DNA from: UBA1479 sp040218445
GTDB taxonomy: Bacteria > Pseudomonadota > Alphaproteobacteria > Rhodospirillales > Casp-alpha2
DNA: 64,000 nucleotides
Assembly (NCBI GenBank): GCA_040218445.1
Contig: JAVJRK010000016.1
Coordinates: 62,001 to 126,000, forward strand
Reading direction: 5' to 3'
In this document: positions 7,572-17,600 of the stretch, piece by piece
Position numbering within the stretch: position 1 is the first letter of the stretch
Layout of the letters: each line of letters begins with the position of its first letter
Program-made: the position numbers and the translations under genes
Notes under the pieces: generated by a model
What the model was told of the DNA's origin: nothing
What the model saw: the letters and a program-made list of their open reading frames with translations, nothing else
The model's database searches: none

Positions 7572-9497
7572 TCAGGCGCGGGCGGGTTCGGCCAATTCGC
7601 CCGACCGGCCAAGCGCGGCCAGCACGGCGGCAACGATCCCGGATGCGTTCACGCCCGCCTGCTCGCACTGGGCTTCCGGTTTGTCCTGTTCGATGAATTC
7701 ATCGGGCATGGTCACGGCGCGGACTTTCAGGCCGTTTTCCAGCAGCCCGTCATTGGCCATGAACTGCAGAACCTGGGCGGAAAAACCACCGATGGAACCT
7801 TCTTCGACCGTGACCAGAACCTCGTGCTTGGACGCCAGATCGCGGATCAGATCTTCATCGATCGGCTTGGCGAAACGGGCATCGGCGACAGTTGTAGACA
7901 GGCCGCGGGCGGCAAGGTCTTCGGCGGCTTTAAGGGATTCCTGAAGACGGGATCCCAAGGACAGGATCGCGACGGTTGCTCCTTCGCGCACGATCCGGCC
8001 CTTGCCGATTTCCAACACATTGCCTTTGGCCGGCAATTCCACGCCGACGCCTTCGCCGCGCGGGTAGCGGATGGCGGACGGGCGGTCGTTGATCGACGCA
8101 GCAGTCGCCGTCATATGCATCAATTCGGCCTCGTCCGACGGCGCCATGACGACAAATCCCGGCAAGGTGCACAGATAAGGCAGATCGAACGCCCCGCAAT
8201 GGGTCGAACCGTCGGCGCCGACATACCCCGCACGGTCGATGGCAAAACGTACCGGCAGCGACTGGATCGCCACGTCATGGACCACTTGGTCATAGGCGCG
8301 TTGCAGGAAGGTTGAATAGATGGCGCAGAACGGTTTGTAGCCTTCCGTCGCCATACCGGCGGCGAAGGTCACGCCATGCTGTTCGGCAATGCCGACGTCG
8401 AAGGCACGGTCGGGAAATTCCGTCGCGAACTTATCGACACCGGTCCCGCCCGGCATGGCGGCGGTGATGGCGACGATCTTGTCGTCATCCTTGGCTTCGG
8501 CCATCAAGGCCTTGGCGAACACCGAGGTATAACTGGGCGCATTGGCGATGGCCTTATGCTGCTTGCCCGTCACCACGTCGAACTTGGACACGCCATGATA
8601 CTTATCGGCCGATTCCTCGGCCGGTTTATAGCCATGGCCTTTTTCCGTGACGATGTGCAGCAGAACCGGGCCCGGCTCGTTGTCATCGCGCAGGTTCTTC
8701 AACACCGGCAGAAGATGATCCAGGTTATGACCGTCGACCGGGCCGACGTAATAAAACCCCAGTTCCTCGAACAGCGTGCCGCCGGTCACCATGCCGCGGG
8801 CATATTCGTCGACCTTGGCCGCCGCCTGTTCAATCGAACGGGGGAATTTTTTAGCCAAATCCTTGGCGAAATGCCGGGCAGACCGGAACGGCTTGGATGA
8901 AATCAACTGCGACAAGTAAGCCGAGAGCGCGCCCACGGGCGGCGCGATCGACATGTCGTTGTCGTTGAGGACAACAATCAGTTTGGCATCCATGGAGCCC
9001 GCATTGTTCATGGCTTCGTAGGCCATGCCGGCGGTCATGGCCCCATCACCGATGACGGCGATGACGTTCTTGCGCTTGCCGGCAAGGCCGCTGGCCACGG
9101 CCATGCCCAGACCAGCGGAAATCGAGGTCGAGCTATGGGCCGCACCGAAGGGGTCGTATTCGCTTTCGGTCCGCTTGGTGAAACCGGAAATTCCGCCGCC
9201 CTGACGCAGAGTGTGCATGCGCGACCGGCGTCCCGTCAGAATCTTATGCGGATAGCATTGATGGCCAACATCCCAAATCAAACGGTCGCTGGGTGTATCG
9301 AACACGTGGTGGATGGCGGCGGTCAGTTCGACCACCCCCAAAGACGCCCCCAAATGGCCACCCGTGATGGATACACTGCGCACTGTATCGTCGCGCAATT
9401 CCGTGACCAACTGTTTCAACTCATCGGTCGTGAAATCCCGAAGATCCTTGGGGTCATTCACCCGATCCAGCATGGGAGTAAGGCTTTCTTGTTCCAA
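7572..9497 (-). CDS. dxs: 1-Deoxy-D-xylulose-5-phosphate synthase
   Basis: Dxs condenses pyruvate and glyceraldehyde 3-phosphate to DXP with thiamine diphosphate, the first step of the MEP isoprenoid pathway. The 641-residue length is standard. The transketolase-like fold is visible from GHQCYPHKILTGR, the thiamine-binding GDGAMTAGMAYEAMNNAG, and the pyrimidine-domain segment DRAGYVGADGSTHCGAFDLPYL. The start is a TTG at 9497 with GAGGG upstream; an internal ATG eight codons later (MLDRVND) is the alternative. It lies between ispA and tlyA in the operon, so precursor entry and prenyl elongation are co-transcribed. Confidence 0.96.
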   Translation of the reverse strand: MEQESLTPMLDRVNDPKDLRDFTTDELKQLVTELRDDTVRSVSITGGHLGASLGVVELTAAIHHVFDTPSDRLIWDVGHQCYPHKILTGRRSRMHTLRQGGGISGFTKRTESEYDPFGAAHSSTSISAGLGMAVASGLAGKRKNVIAVIGDGAMTAGMAYEAMNNAGSMDAKLIVVLNDNDMSIAPPVGALSAYLSQLISSKPFRSARHFAKDLAKKFPRSIEQAAAKVDEYARGMVTGGTLFEELGFYYVGPVDGHNLDHLLPVLKNLRDDNEPGPVLLHIVTEKGHGYKPAEESADKYHGVSKFDVVTGKQHKAIANAPSYTSVFAKALMAEAKDDDKIVAITAAMPGGTGVDKFATEFPDRAFDVGIAEQHGVTFAAGMATEGYKPFCAIYSTFLQRAYDQVVHDVAIQSLPVRFAIDRAGYVGADGSTHCGAFDLPYLCTLPGFVVMAPSDEAELMHMTATAASINDRPSAIRYPRGEGVGVELPAKGNVLEIGKGRIVREGATVAILSLGSRLQESLKAAEDLAARGLSTTVADARFAKPIDEDLIRDLASKHEVLVTVEEGSIGGFSAQVLQFMANDGLLENGLKVRAVTMPDEFIEQDKPEAQCEQAGVNASGIVAAVLAALGRSGELAEPARA

Positions 9498-9573
9498 AAT
9501 ATGGCCCTCGTAATAAATTCCAGGTACGCGCCCGGATGATTAATTCGTGGTGTCTCCTGCGGGGTCAGGCGGA

Positions 9574-10473
9574 TCAGGTCTGTCGTTCAACGATGAAACG
9601 CGCCAATTGCTTAAGAAGATCGCCTTTTTCCCCAAATATTTCAAGGTGTCCCGCCGCTTGCTCACTCAACAGTTCTGCCTGTTGGCGCGCTTTTTCAACA
9701 CCAAGCAGTGAAACGAACGTCGCCTTGTTCGCATCGGCATCCTTACCCGTAGCCTTACCCACTGTCTCGGTGTCGCCTTCAACATCCAAAAGATCGTCGG
9801 CGATCTGGAACGCCAGACCGATATCATGGGCATAGGCATGCAGGGCCGAGCGGGCCTCTTCCGAGGCTTTTCCAAGAATGGCGCCCGCTTCTGCCGAGAC
9901 GGCGATCAGTGCACCGGTCTTCATGCGCTGCAAGCGGGTGATCTGAGCCACGTCCAATTCGTTATCTTCGGCCCACAGGTCCATCATCTGGCCGCCGACC
10001 ATGCCCTGCGCACCCGATGCACTTGCCAAGGCACGCACCAGATCGACACGCACCCGGGGGTCGGAGTGGGTATCCGGTTCCGCCAAAACCTCGAACGCCT
10101 TGGTCAGAAGCGCGTCACCGGCCAGGATCGCCGTCGCTTCGTCAAACTTGATATGGCAGGTCGGTTGGCCACGGCGCAAATCGTCATCATCCATGGCTGG
10201 CAAATCATCATGGACCAGGGAATAACAATGAACCATTTCGACCGCTGCAGCAGTCCGCAGGGCTGAATTCTTATCTACCCCGAACAACGCCGCACTTTGC
10301 GTCACCAGAAACGGCCGAACGCGCTTTCCACCTTCCAAGGAGGCATACCGCATGGCTTCGACAACCCGCGATTCCGGCGTGTCGTTCAACGGCAGCAATC
10401 GATCCAGAACGTCCGATACCTTGGCGGCGTTTTCGCCCAATGCGTCTTTAAATTCCGAGGCGGAATCTTTCAT
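9574..10473 (-). CDS. ispA: Farnesyl/geranyl diphosphate synthase-type polyprenyl synthetase
   Basis: The 299-residue trans-prenyltransferase extends DMAPP with IPP to give C10-C20 prenyl diphosphates. The first aspartate-rich motif is HDDLPAMDDDDLRRG (about residues 88-102), preceded by GGKRVRPFL and VEMVHCYSLV; the second is FQIADDLLDVEG (about 222-233). The residues before the first motif and the two-residue insertion between its aspartates are typical of bacterial type II farnesyl diphosphate synthases. It lies 18 bp after xseB and about 76 bp before dxs in the same operon. Confidence 0.94.
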   Translation of the reverse strand: MKDSASEFKDALGENAAKVSDVLDRLLPLNDTPESRVVEAMRYASLEGGKRVRPFLVTQSAALFGVDKNSALRTAAAVEMVHCYSLVHDDLPAMDDDDLRRGQPTCHIKFDEATAILAGDALLTKAFEVLAEPDTHSDPRVRVDLVRALASASGAQGMVGGQMMDLWAEDNELDVAQITRLQRMKTGALIAVSAEAGAILGKASEEARSALHAYAHDIGLAFQIADDLLDVEGDTETVGKATGKDADANKATFVSLLGVEKARQQAELLSEQAAGHLEIFGEKGDLLKQLARFIVERQT

Positions 10474-10491
10474 CTTGTTAATTTTCCACGA

Positions 10492-10770
10492 TTATTCTTG
10501 TTCGGTGGGTTCGGTCGACAAGCTTCCGCCGGTACCGACGACGATCTTGTCGACGCGCAGTTGGGCCTCTTTCAATTTGGCCTCGCAATGGGCTTTCAGA
10601 TGAACCCCGCGGGAATAGGCATCGATCGCCTGATCCAATGACCCGGCCCCCTGCTCCAGCCCGCGCACGATGTCTTCCAATTCGGACATGGCATCTTCAA
10701 AGCTAAGGGCACGGATATCCTCGGGGATTTCCGTTTGCGCATCAGAACCGGGGGATTTTTGCTTGGCCAT
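10492..10770 (-). CDS. xseB: Exodeoxyribonuclease VII small subunit
   Basis: This 92-residue protein contains the whole XseB core, SFEDAMSELEDIVRGLEQGAGSLDQAIDAYSRGV, which forms the coiled-coil small subunit that binds several copies to the XseA catalytic subunit. The ATG at 10770 (MAKQKSPG) is preferred over an upstream in-frame TTG because it is a better codon, an AGGG element lies upstream, and homologues begin close to this point. The large subunit is not in the window. Its placement before ispA is a widely conserved gene order. Confidence 0.93.
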   Translation of the reverse strand: MAKQKSPGSDAQTEIPEDIRALSFEDAMSELEDIVRGLEQGAGSLDQAIDAYSRGVHLKAHCEAKLKEAQLRVDKIVVGTGGSLSTEPTEQE

Positions 10771-10863
10771 GGAACACCCTATCGACAAGGCGCGGGAGTG
10801 TAGGCCCCCTGCTTTCCTACCGCAAGCGCGAACGGCTTTATATTTGAGCAGATAACGCCGGTG

Positions 10864-11793
10864 TTACTGGGTCATCAGAGCCCGAACGTGCCCGGCCGAA
10901 CTTTCCGCCAAGGCATTCAGGTCATACCCCCCTTCCAGGCAGGATACGACACGGTCCTCGCAGCAATCGCGGGCGATGCGCAGCAATTCGACCGTAACCC
11001 AGACGAAATCCTCCGTCGTCAGCATCAGGGATGCCAAGGGATCCCGGGCATGGGCATCGAAACCGGCGGAAATGATCAACAGGTCCGGATTGAATTTACG
11101 CAATTCCGGCAGCACCCGGTCGCGGTATCCGCGGCGGAAGGCATCCGTCCCTTCACCGGGGTTAAGCGGCAAGTTGCAGATATTGTCCGCCACGCCCGTG
11201 TCCTGAAGCATCCCCGTTCCCGGATAAGCCGGCCATTGATGGGACGAGGCGTAAAACAGGTTGGGATCGTTCTGAAACGAATGCTGCGTGCCGTTACCGT
11301 GATGAACGTCGAAATCGACCACGGCGACCTTTTCGATGCCTTGCGTTTTCTGCGCATGCCGGGCGGCAATGGCGACCGTATTGAACAGACAGAACCCCAT
11401 GGCCTGCGATGCTTCCGCGTGATGGCCCGGCGGGCGCACGGCACAAAATGCATTGCGGGCCTCGCCCGACAGCACCGCATCGACAGCAGAGCACGCCCCC
11501 CCGGCGGCACGCAAGGCGGCCTCGGCCGATTTCGGCGACATGCTGGTATCCGGGTCCAGATAAACACGGCCTTCGGTCGGAACATTATCCATGACCGTTT
11601 CGACATAGTCGTGACCGTGGGTGTTTTCGACCACGGAAAGGTCGATCCGTGGCGCTTCCAGGCGCTGCAGGTCCGCGAAGGGTTCTGTTTCAAGTGCCTG
11701 CATGACGGCGCGCAGCCGTTCGGGACATTCGGGATGCCCACGCCCCGGGTCATGTTCTTCGCATGACTGGTGGAAATACAGCTGCGTCGTCAT
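10864..11793 (-). CDS. Class II histone deacetylase-family amidohydrolase
   Basis: The 309-residue protein is a zinc-dependent arginase/deacetylase-fold enzyme. It shows GHPECPERL near the N-terminus, the active-site histidines in RPPGHHA, the zinc-binding DFDVHHGNGTQ, and SAGFDAHARDPL and LEGGYDL near the C-terminus. Bacterial members remove acetyl groups from polyamines, small molecules or lysines; the substrate cannot be decided from sequence. It heads the minus-strand operon with xseB, ispA, dxs and tlyA, about 93 bp upstream of xseB. Confidence 0.93.
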   Translation of the reverse strand: MTTQLYFHQSCEEHDPGRGHPECPERLRAVMQALETEPFADLQRLEAPRIDLSVVENTHGHDYVETVMDNVPTEGRVYLDPDTSMSPKSAEAALRAAGGACSAVDAVLSGEARNAFCAVRPPGHHAEASQAMGFCLFNTVAIAARHAQKTQGIEKVAVVDFDVHHGNGTQHSFQNDPNLFYASSHQWPAYPGTGMLQDTGVADNICNLPLNPGEGTDAFRRGYRDRVLPELRKFNPDLLIISAGFDAHARDPLASLMLTTEDFVWVTVELLRIARDCCEDRVVSCLEGGYDLNALAESSAGHVRALMTQ

Positions 11794-11827
11794 TGATGGT
11801 CCTTCCAGCCGGCGGCAAGGCCCCGGA

Positions 11828-13246
11828 TCATTGCTTTGTCGAATTCGTCAGCACCCTGAGATAATCCACAAGGTTGGCCAGCTGTTCTTTATCGGGAACA
11901 CGCTGCACCGGCATCTTGGTGCCGGGCAGAAACTTGTCGGGTCCTTTGTCGAACAGGTCAAATAGGGTCTTCTCGTTCCATGTAAAGGACTTGTTCCTGA
12001 GGGCCCCGGAATAGTTATATCCTTCGACAACGCCTACCCGACGGCCCCACAGGCCTTCGAAATGCGGGCCTGACCGCGATGCCGCCTGGGCATTCAAGGC
12101 ATGGCAATTTGCGCATTTGGTAAACAGCCGGGCCCCCGGATGATCGCTGGACAGCCAGGGCTGTTTGCCCGACTTGTCACTCGCCTGCAGACCGATCCGG
12201 TCCCCCGTTTCCAGGTGCCAGACAGCGGCGTTTTCATCGGCACTGGCCGTCAGCGCGAACCGTCCGTCCGGTGTGAACCGGGCCGCCCAGATGATTTTTT
12301 CATGGGCCTGAAGGGTCGTCTTGATCTCGCCCGTATCCAAATCCCAAATCACCAAACGACCGTCCCGTCCGGCGGAAAGGGCGTGATGCCCGTCCGGCGA
12401 TGCGGAGGCCGCATAAACCTGGCCGGTCCGCGTTTCGCTATGCAGCAGCGTGGAAATCTGTTTTCCGGATTTGACGTCCCACAATCGAAGCGTGCGGTCG
12501 ATGCTGGCCGACAACAGCCGATTTCCGCCCGGCAGCGGGCTCAACTTGGTGATGCCCTGGCGATGGCCTTCCAGCACCCCTTGCAGCCGACCGTCGGCGA
12601 TCGACCACATGCCGATCTTCCCGTCGTGACCACCGGCGGCAACCCAGGTGCCGCCGTTGACGAAGGCGACGTCATTGACCGGCGCGGACGCTTTGATCAC
12701 GCGGACCGTCTCGCCCGTCACCATGTTCCAGATTCGTATGGTCTTGTCCCAAGATCCGGTCGCGATCTGTGTTCCGTCCGCGGACACGGCCGCCGTCATG
12801 ACTTTGTGGCCATGGCCTTCCAGGCGGCGCACCAGCTTTCCATCCGGGGCCGTCCAGATAATGGCCGTCTTGTCGTCGCTGGTCGTCACGACGTGCCTGC
12901 CGTCCGGAGCGAACACGGCGCTGGTCACCGGCCCTTCATGGGCATCAAGCACGGCGACTTCGTTCTGTGTCCCGAAATCCCATATCCGCGCGGTGAAATC
13001 AAAGCTGGCCGTAACGACGAGCGTTCCATCGGACGATACATCGATCGCCCGCACCATGCCGCCGTGACCGATCAGATCCGCGCGGGCCTGGGCAGAATAG
13101 AAAGCGCCGATTATGGCAATGCCCAACACCATCCACGCAAACAGCAATGCGCGCGCGCAATGCCTCCCCGAAAAAGTTCGACGGGACGCATGCCCAACTG
13201 GACCAAAGACCGGGATCAGTGCGCAGGATACGGCCTGGATTATCAT
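11828..13246 (-). CDS. WD40 beta-propeller fused to a class I cytochrome c
   Basis: A membrane-targeting segment (ALLFAWMVLGIAIIGAFYSAQARA) is followed by seven recognisable WD40 repeats, each about 40 residues with GH near the start and IWD/LWD-like ends. This predicts one seven-bladed propeller. The C-terminal 100 residues form a class I cytochrome c with heme motif CANCH, an aromatic/glycine-rich stretch (GLWGRRVGVVEGYNYSGAL) and axial methionine in GTKMPVQ. The protein should therefore sit in the periplasm, probably anchored by the N-terminal helix. The start is uncertain: an ATG at 13246 is used, but the frame opens to a TTG at 13297. It is divergent from the RND operon and 34 bp upstream of the HDAC gene. 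Confidence 0.86.
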   Translation of the reverse strand: MIIQAVSCALIPVFGPVGHASRRTFSGRHCARALLFAWMVLGIAIIGAFYSAQARADLIGHGGMVRAIDVSSDGTLVVTASFDFTARIWDFGTQNEVAVLDAHEGPVTSAVFAPDGRHVVTTSDDKTAIIWTAPDGKLVRRLEGHGHKVMTAAVSADGTQIATGSWDKTIRIWNMVTGETVRVIKASAPVNDVAFVNGGTWVAAGGHDGKIGMWSIADGRLQGVLEGHRQGITKLSPLPGGNRLLSASIDRTLRLWDVKSGKQISTLLHSETRTGQVYAASASPDGHHALSAGRDGRLVIWDLDTGEIKTTLQAHEKIIWAARFTPDGRFALTASADENAAVWHLETGDRIGLQASDKSGKQPWLSSDHPGARLFTKCANCHALNAQAASRSGPHFEGLWGRRVGVVEGYNYSGALRNKSFTWNEKTLFDLFDKGPDKFLPGTKMPVQRVPDKEQLANLVDYLRVLTNSTKQ

Positions 13247-13451
13247 GGCCGGTATATTGAAAGAAATTTCCAGACCTTGCCAACCGCCTTTTCGCAATAC
13301 GCAAAGTTCGCATAAAATAGGAATTTAAGTGCAATTATGCTTGCAATACTGATTGCGGCAGGTGCGGCCCGCGCCTAAACTGCTGGCCGCCCAGACCACG
13401 GGCCCGTGCCGTTCAACGAAATCCCGGCCCGAATCGAAGGAACCGCCCCGC

Positions 13452-14627
13452 ATGCCCGCAGACCGGCCGACCATCGCCTTGTTGAAATTGACCGTTCCAT
13501 CGTTCTTTCTGGCCCTTATGACTGTGACGGCCCCCGCACGGGCCCAGGAAGGCGTGCCGGTCGTGGTCGACCGTATCGTCGCGGAAACCTCACAACAAAG
13601 CGTGCCGGTGATCGGCCGGTTCATTTCCCGGCAGGCCGGCCCCGTGGCCGCACGGATCAGCGGCCCCGTTGCCGAATTCAAGGTCGATGTGGGTGATCGC
13701 GTCGCCCAGGGCGATGTTCTGGCCGTTCTGGTCAAGGACAGCCTGCAGTGGGAGCGCGAACTGAAAGCTGCCGAATTGAACCGTTTCGAAGCCGCCCTGG
13801 AAACCGCGCAGGAAACATTGAAGTTGCGCCGCCAGGAGCTTGCCCGCCTTGAAGGCCTGCGTAAATCCGCTGCCTTTTCCCAGGCCCGCCTGGATGACAA
13901 ACGCCAGGAAGTGGCCGTGGCCAAAGCAGAAATCGCGGTCGCGCGCGGCCAGCTGGAAAGTGCGAAGGCAAGTTTGAGACTGGCCGAAATCAATCTTTCC
14001 TATGCGGATGTCGTCGCCCCCTATGACGGCGTGGTCTCGCAACGCCACACGGAAGCCGGGGCCTACGTCAATTTAGGCTCTCCACTGGTTACCCTGGTCA
14101 ACGACCGATCGTTGGAGATCGAAGCCGACGTTCCCGCACGCAATGTTAGCGGTCTCAGCGTGGGAACAAAGGTCGCGGCGGCCCTGACACCGGCCCGAAA
14201 ATTCATGGTTGCCGTACGCGCCGTGGTGCCGGATGAAAACCCGCAAACCCGCACGCGGACCGTTCGCTTCGCCCCCCAGAACCTTCCCGATGGACCGCTC
14301 ATCGCCGCCAATCAAAGCGTCACCTTGAACGTCCCGGCCGCGCGGAATGAATCCGTCGTCACGGTGCACAAGGACGCTGTTTTGAACCGTCTGGGCAAAA
14401 CGGTTGTGTTTCTGCATCAGGACGGCAAGGCCCTGGTGCGGCCGGTCCGCCTGGGCGATGCGATCGGAAGCCGCCTGATCGTCTTGGGCGGCCTTGCGGC
14501 CGGCGATCTGGTCGTCGTACGCGGAAACGAACGCCTTCGCCCAGGGCAGCCCATAACCTTCGCCCCGCCATCCGACGGGAAAACGCCTGCTGCGGATGCC
14601 GCGCCGGCACCGAAGCCGAAGACGTAA
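13452..14627 (+). CDS. RND efflux periplasmic adaptor (membrane fusion protein)
   Basis: The 391-residue protein starts with a signal peptide ending near ARAQE. It has the lipoyl/hairpin organisation of HlyD-like adaptors: a first half-lipoyl segment (ISGPVAEFKVDVGDRVAQGDVLAVL), a long heptad-rich coiled-coil hairpin of roughly 100 residues, the second half (YADVVAPYDGVVSQRHTEAGAYVNLGSPL), then beta-barrel and membrane-proximal domains. It would bridge the RND pump to an outer membrane channel; none is encoded here. The ATG at 13452 is chosen over the upstream frame because the signal peptide begins there. The RND pump starts 16 bp downstream. Confidence 0.92.
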   Translation: MPADRPTIALLKLTVPSFFLALMTVTAPARAQEGVPVVVDRIVAETSQQSVPVIGRFISRQAGPVAARISGPVAEFKVDVGDRVAQGDVLAVLVKDSLQWERELKAAELNRFEAALETAQETLKLRRQELARLEGLRKSAAFSQARLDDKRQEVAVAKAEIAVARGQLESAKASLRLAEINLSYADVVAPYDGVVSQRHTEAGAYVNLGSPLVTLVNDRSLEIEADVPARNVSGLSVGTKVAAALTPARKFMVAVRAVVPDENPQTRTRTVRFAPQNLPDGPLIAANQSVTLNVPAARNESVVTVHKDAVLNRLGKTVVFLHQDGKALVRPVRLGDAIGSRLIVLGGLAAGDLVVVRGNERLRPGQPITFAPPSDGKTPAADAAPAPKPKT

Positions 14628-14643
14628 GGCCCGGAGCCCCCCA

Positions 14644-17600
14644 ATGGACCTGATCCGCCTTTCAATCCATCGTCCGATCGCCGTTCTGGCCGCGGTTCTG
14701 ATGCTGATTCTGTTCGGCGTGATCGCCCTGTATTCGATTCCGATCCAACTGACCCCGGATATCCGCAAACCGGTCATCAGTATCGAGACCGTATGGCCCG
14801 GCGCGGCCCCCGCGGAAGTCGAACGTGAAATCATCGTCGAGCAGGAAGATGTTCTGAAAGGCATCGAAGGGCTGGAGGAAATCCGTTCCGAATCCCAAGA
14901 CGGGCGCGGACGCATCAATCTAGAATTCGCCATCGGCACCAACATGGACAAGGCATTGCTGCTGGCCTCCAACCGCCTGGACCGGGTCAACAGCTACCCG
15001 GAAGAAGCGGACGAGCCGTCCATCCAGACCGCGAGCGCCGAGGACAATCCGATCGCCTGGTTCGTGATCATCCGCAAAGAAGGCAACAACGAAGACATTC
15101 ACCGTTTTGGCGATTTTGCCGAAGAAGTGATCCAGGACCGCATCGAACGTGTCGCCGGGGTTGCCCGGGTCAACCTGTACGGTGCCGCCCGCAAGGAAAT
15201 GACAGTGTTCGTCGAACCGGACCGCATGGCGCGTTACGGCCTGACCGTAACCGATGTCGTCGATAAACTGCGGGCCGCCAATTCATCCGTTTCCGCAGGC
15301 GATGTGGACGAAGGCAAACGCCGCTACGTGGTGCGCACAGAGGGCAAGTTCCAAAAGCTTGAAGATGTGTCTGGTGTAATCCTGCGATCCGACCGCGACC
15401 CTGATACGGGGCGCTTCGCCCGCGTCACCGTGGGTGATATCGCAACCGTTGCCTGGGATACCTCCAAGCCGACGGAACGCATTCGCTTCAACGGTCAGCC
15501 GGCCATGGCCTTCAACGCCGTCCGCGAAGGCGGCGCCAATGTGATTGAGGTCATGCGCGGCATCCGCGAAGCGGTCAAGGAACTGAATGAATACGCCCTG
15601 CCTTCGCAGGCCCTGGCCCTGCATCAGGTCTATGACGAAACCATCTATATCAATTCGTCCATCGACCTGGTGCAGCAGAACATCATCGTCGGCGGCACCC
15701 TGGCAGCACTTATGCTGTTTCTGTTCCTGCGCTCGGGTGGTGCCACGCTGATCGTCTCGATGGCGATCCCCGTCTCCGTGATCGGTGCCTTTGTCGCCAT
15801 GGCCGCCATGGGCCGCTCCCTTAACGTGATTTCGCTGGCCGGCATCGCTTTTGCCGTCGGCATGGTGGTCGATGCCGCGATCGTTGTTCTGGAAAACATC
15901 TTCCGCCACCGGGAACAAGGCCGCACCCGGGCCGAAGCTGCCTATCAGGGCGCCAAACAGGTCTGGGTCGCCGTTCTGGTCTCCGCCCTGACGACGGTCA
16001 TGGTATTCATCCCGATCCTGGTCATGGACCTGGAAGCCGGCCAATTGTTCCGCGATATCGCGGTTGCTCTTTCGGTCTCGGTGCTGATTTCCCTGTTGGT
16101 GGCGATCACCCTGATCCCGGCCCTGGCCAACCGTATTCTAGGCTCCCCGGGCGAAGACAGCATCGTGCGACGGCATGTGCCCGTGGTCGACGACTTTGCG
16201 GCCCTGTTCGTCCGCACAATCATGAACCTGACCAAATGGGTCACCGGATCGCGTCTGCGCTCCATTGCCGTCGTCACGGTGCTATGCGGTATCTGTTCCG
16301 GTGTAACCTGGCTGCTGCTGCCCAAGCTGGAATATCTGCCCTCAGGCAACCGCAACCTGATCCTGGGCTTCATCGTGCCGCCGCCGGGTTACAACCTGGA
16401 CACCATGGAACAGATCGCCCGGGGATACGAAAAAGAGGTCTTCCCTCTTCTGGCATCGGTCTCGGGCCCCGAACCGGATGCTCAGGGCCGCCCCAAACTG
16501 AATCGGTTCTTCTTCGTGACCTTCCGCGGCCGCACCATCCTGGGTGCCGCCGCCCATGACCCGTCGCGGGTGAAAGACCTAATCCCGGTGCTCAGCGAGG
16601 CCGCCTTCAAGGAGCCCGGAACGCTCGGCCAGATCACCCAACGCTCCTTGTTCGGGCGCGGTGTTACCGGTACCCGCGCCATTGAATTGAACATCCTGGG
16701 GCCGGAGCTGGAACCCCTGATGGAAACAGCGCTGAAGGCGTTCGTCAAAGTGTCCGGTGAATTTCCACGCAGTGAAGGCAACCAGGTGCGCCCCCAACCG
16801 GAACTGGTGCTCGGTGCGCCGGAACTGCGCATCCGCCCCAATCGGGTCAAATTGGCCGACAACGGCGTCACCGCCCGGCAGTTGTCGGATACGATCGATG
16901 CCTTCAATGACGGCCTGCGCATTGCCGAAATCACCGTCGGCAACAAGTTGGTCGATCTGATGCTCAAGGGACCGCTCGATCAGGTCACGGAAACCCAGGG
17001 AATCAACAATCTTCCCGTGGTGACTTCGGCCGGCCTGATCATTCCCGCCTCGTCATTGGCCGACATCCAGATGACGACGGGCCCGACCCAGATCAACCAC
17101 TTCGAACGCCAGCGCGCGGTGACGCTGTCGATCCTGCCGCGCGACGACGTGCCGCTGGAACAGGCGCTGGACATCATCAAATCCAAGATCATCGACCCCA
17201 TGTACGCCGAAGGCCTGCCGCCCGGCATGTCGCTGCGCATCACCGGCACGGCCGACAAGCTGCACCAAACCTGGGAGGCCATGAAACTGGACCTGGGGAT
17301 CGCCGTGATCATCGTCTATCTGGTCATGGCGGTGCTGTTCGAAAGCTTCCTTTATCCGTTAATCATCATGCTATCGGTGCCGCTTGCCACCGCAGGCGGT
17401 GTGGTCGGCCTGTCACTGCTGAACCAGTTCACGTTCCAGCCGCTGGACATGCTGACGCTGCTTGGTTTCGTGATCCTGATCGGCATCGTCGTCAACAACG
17501 CGATCCTGTTGGTTCACCAGACCCTGGTCCATATACGCGAAGACGGCATGCTTCCCGCCGAAGCGATCCGCGAAGCGACCAGCAACCGCATCCGTCCCAT

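Noticed and set aside
12101..13315. 404-codon open frame antisense to the WD40-cytochrome gene
   Set aside because: The opposite strand encodes clear WD40 repeats and a heme motif. The antisense translation has no recognisable feature.
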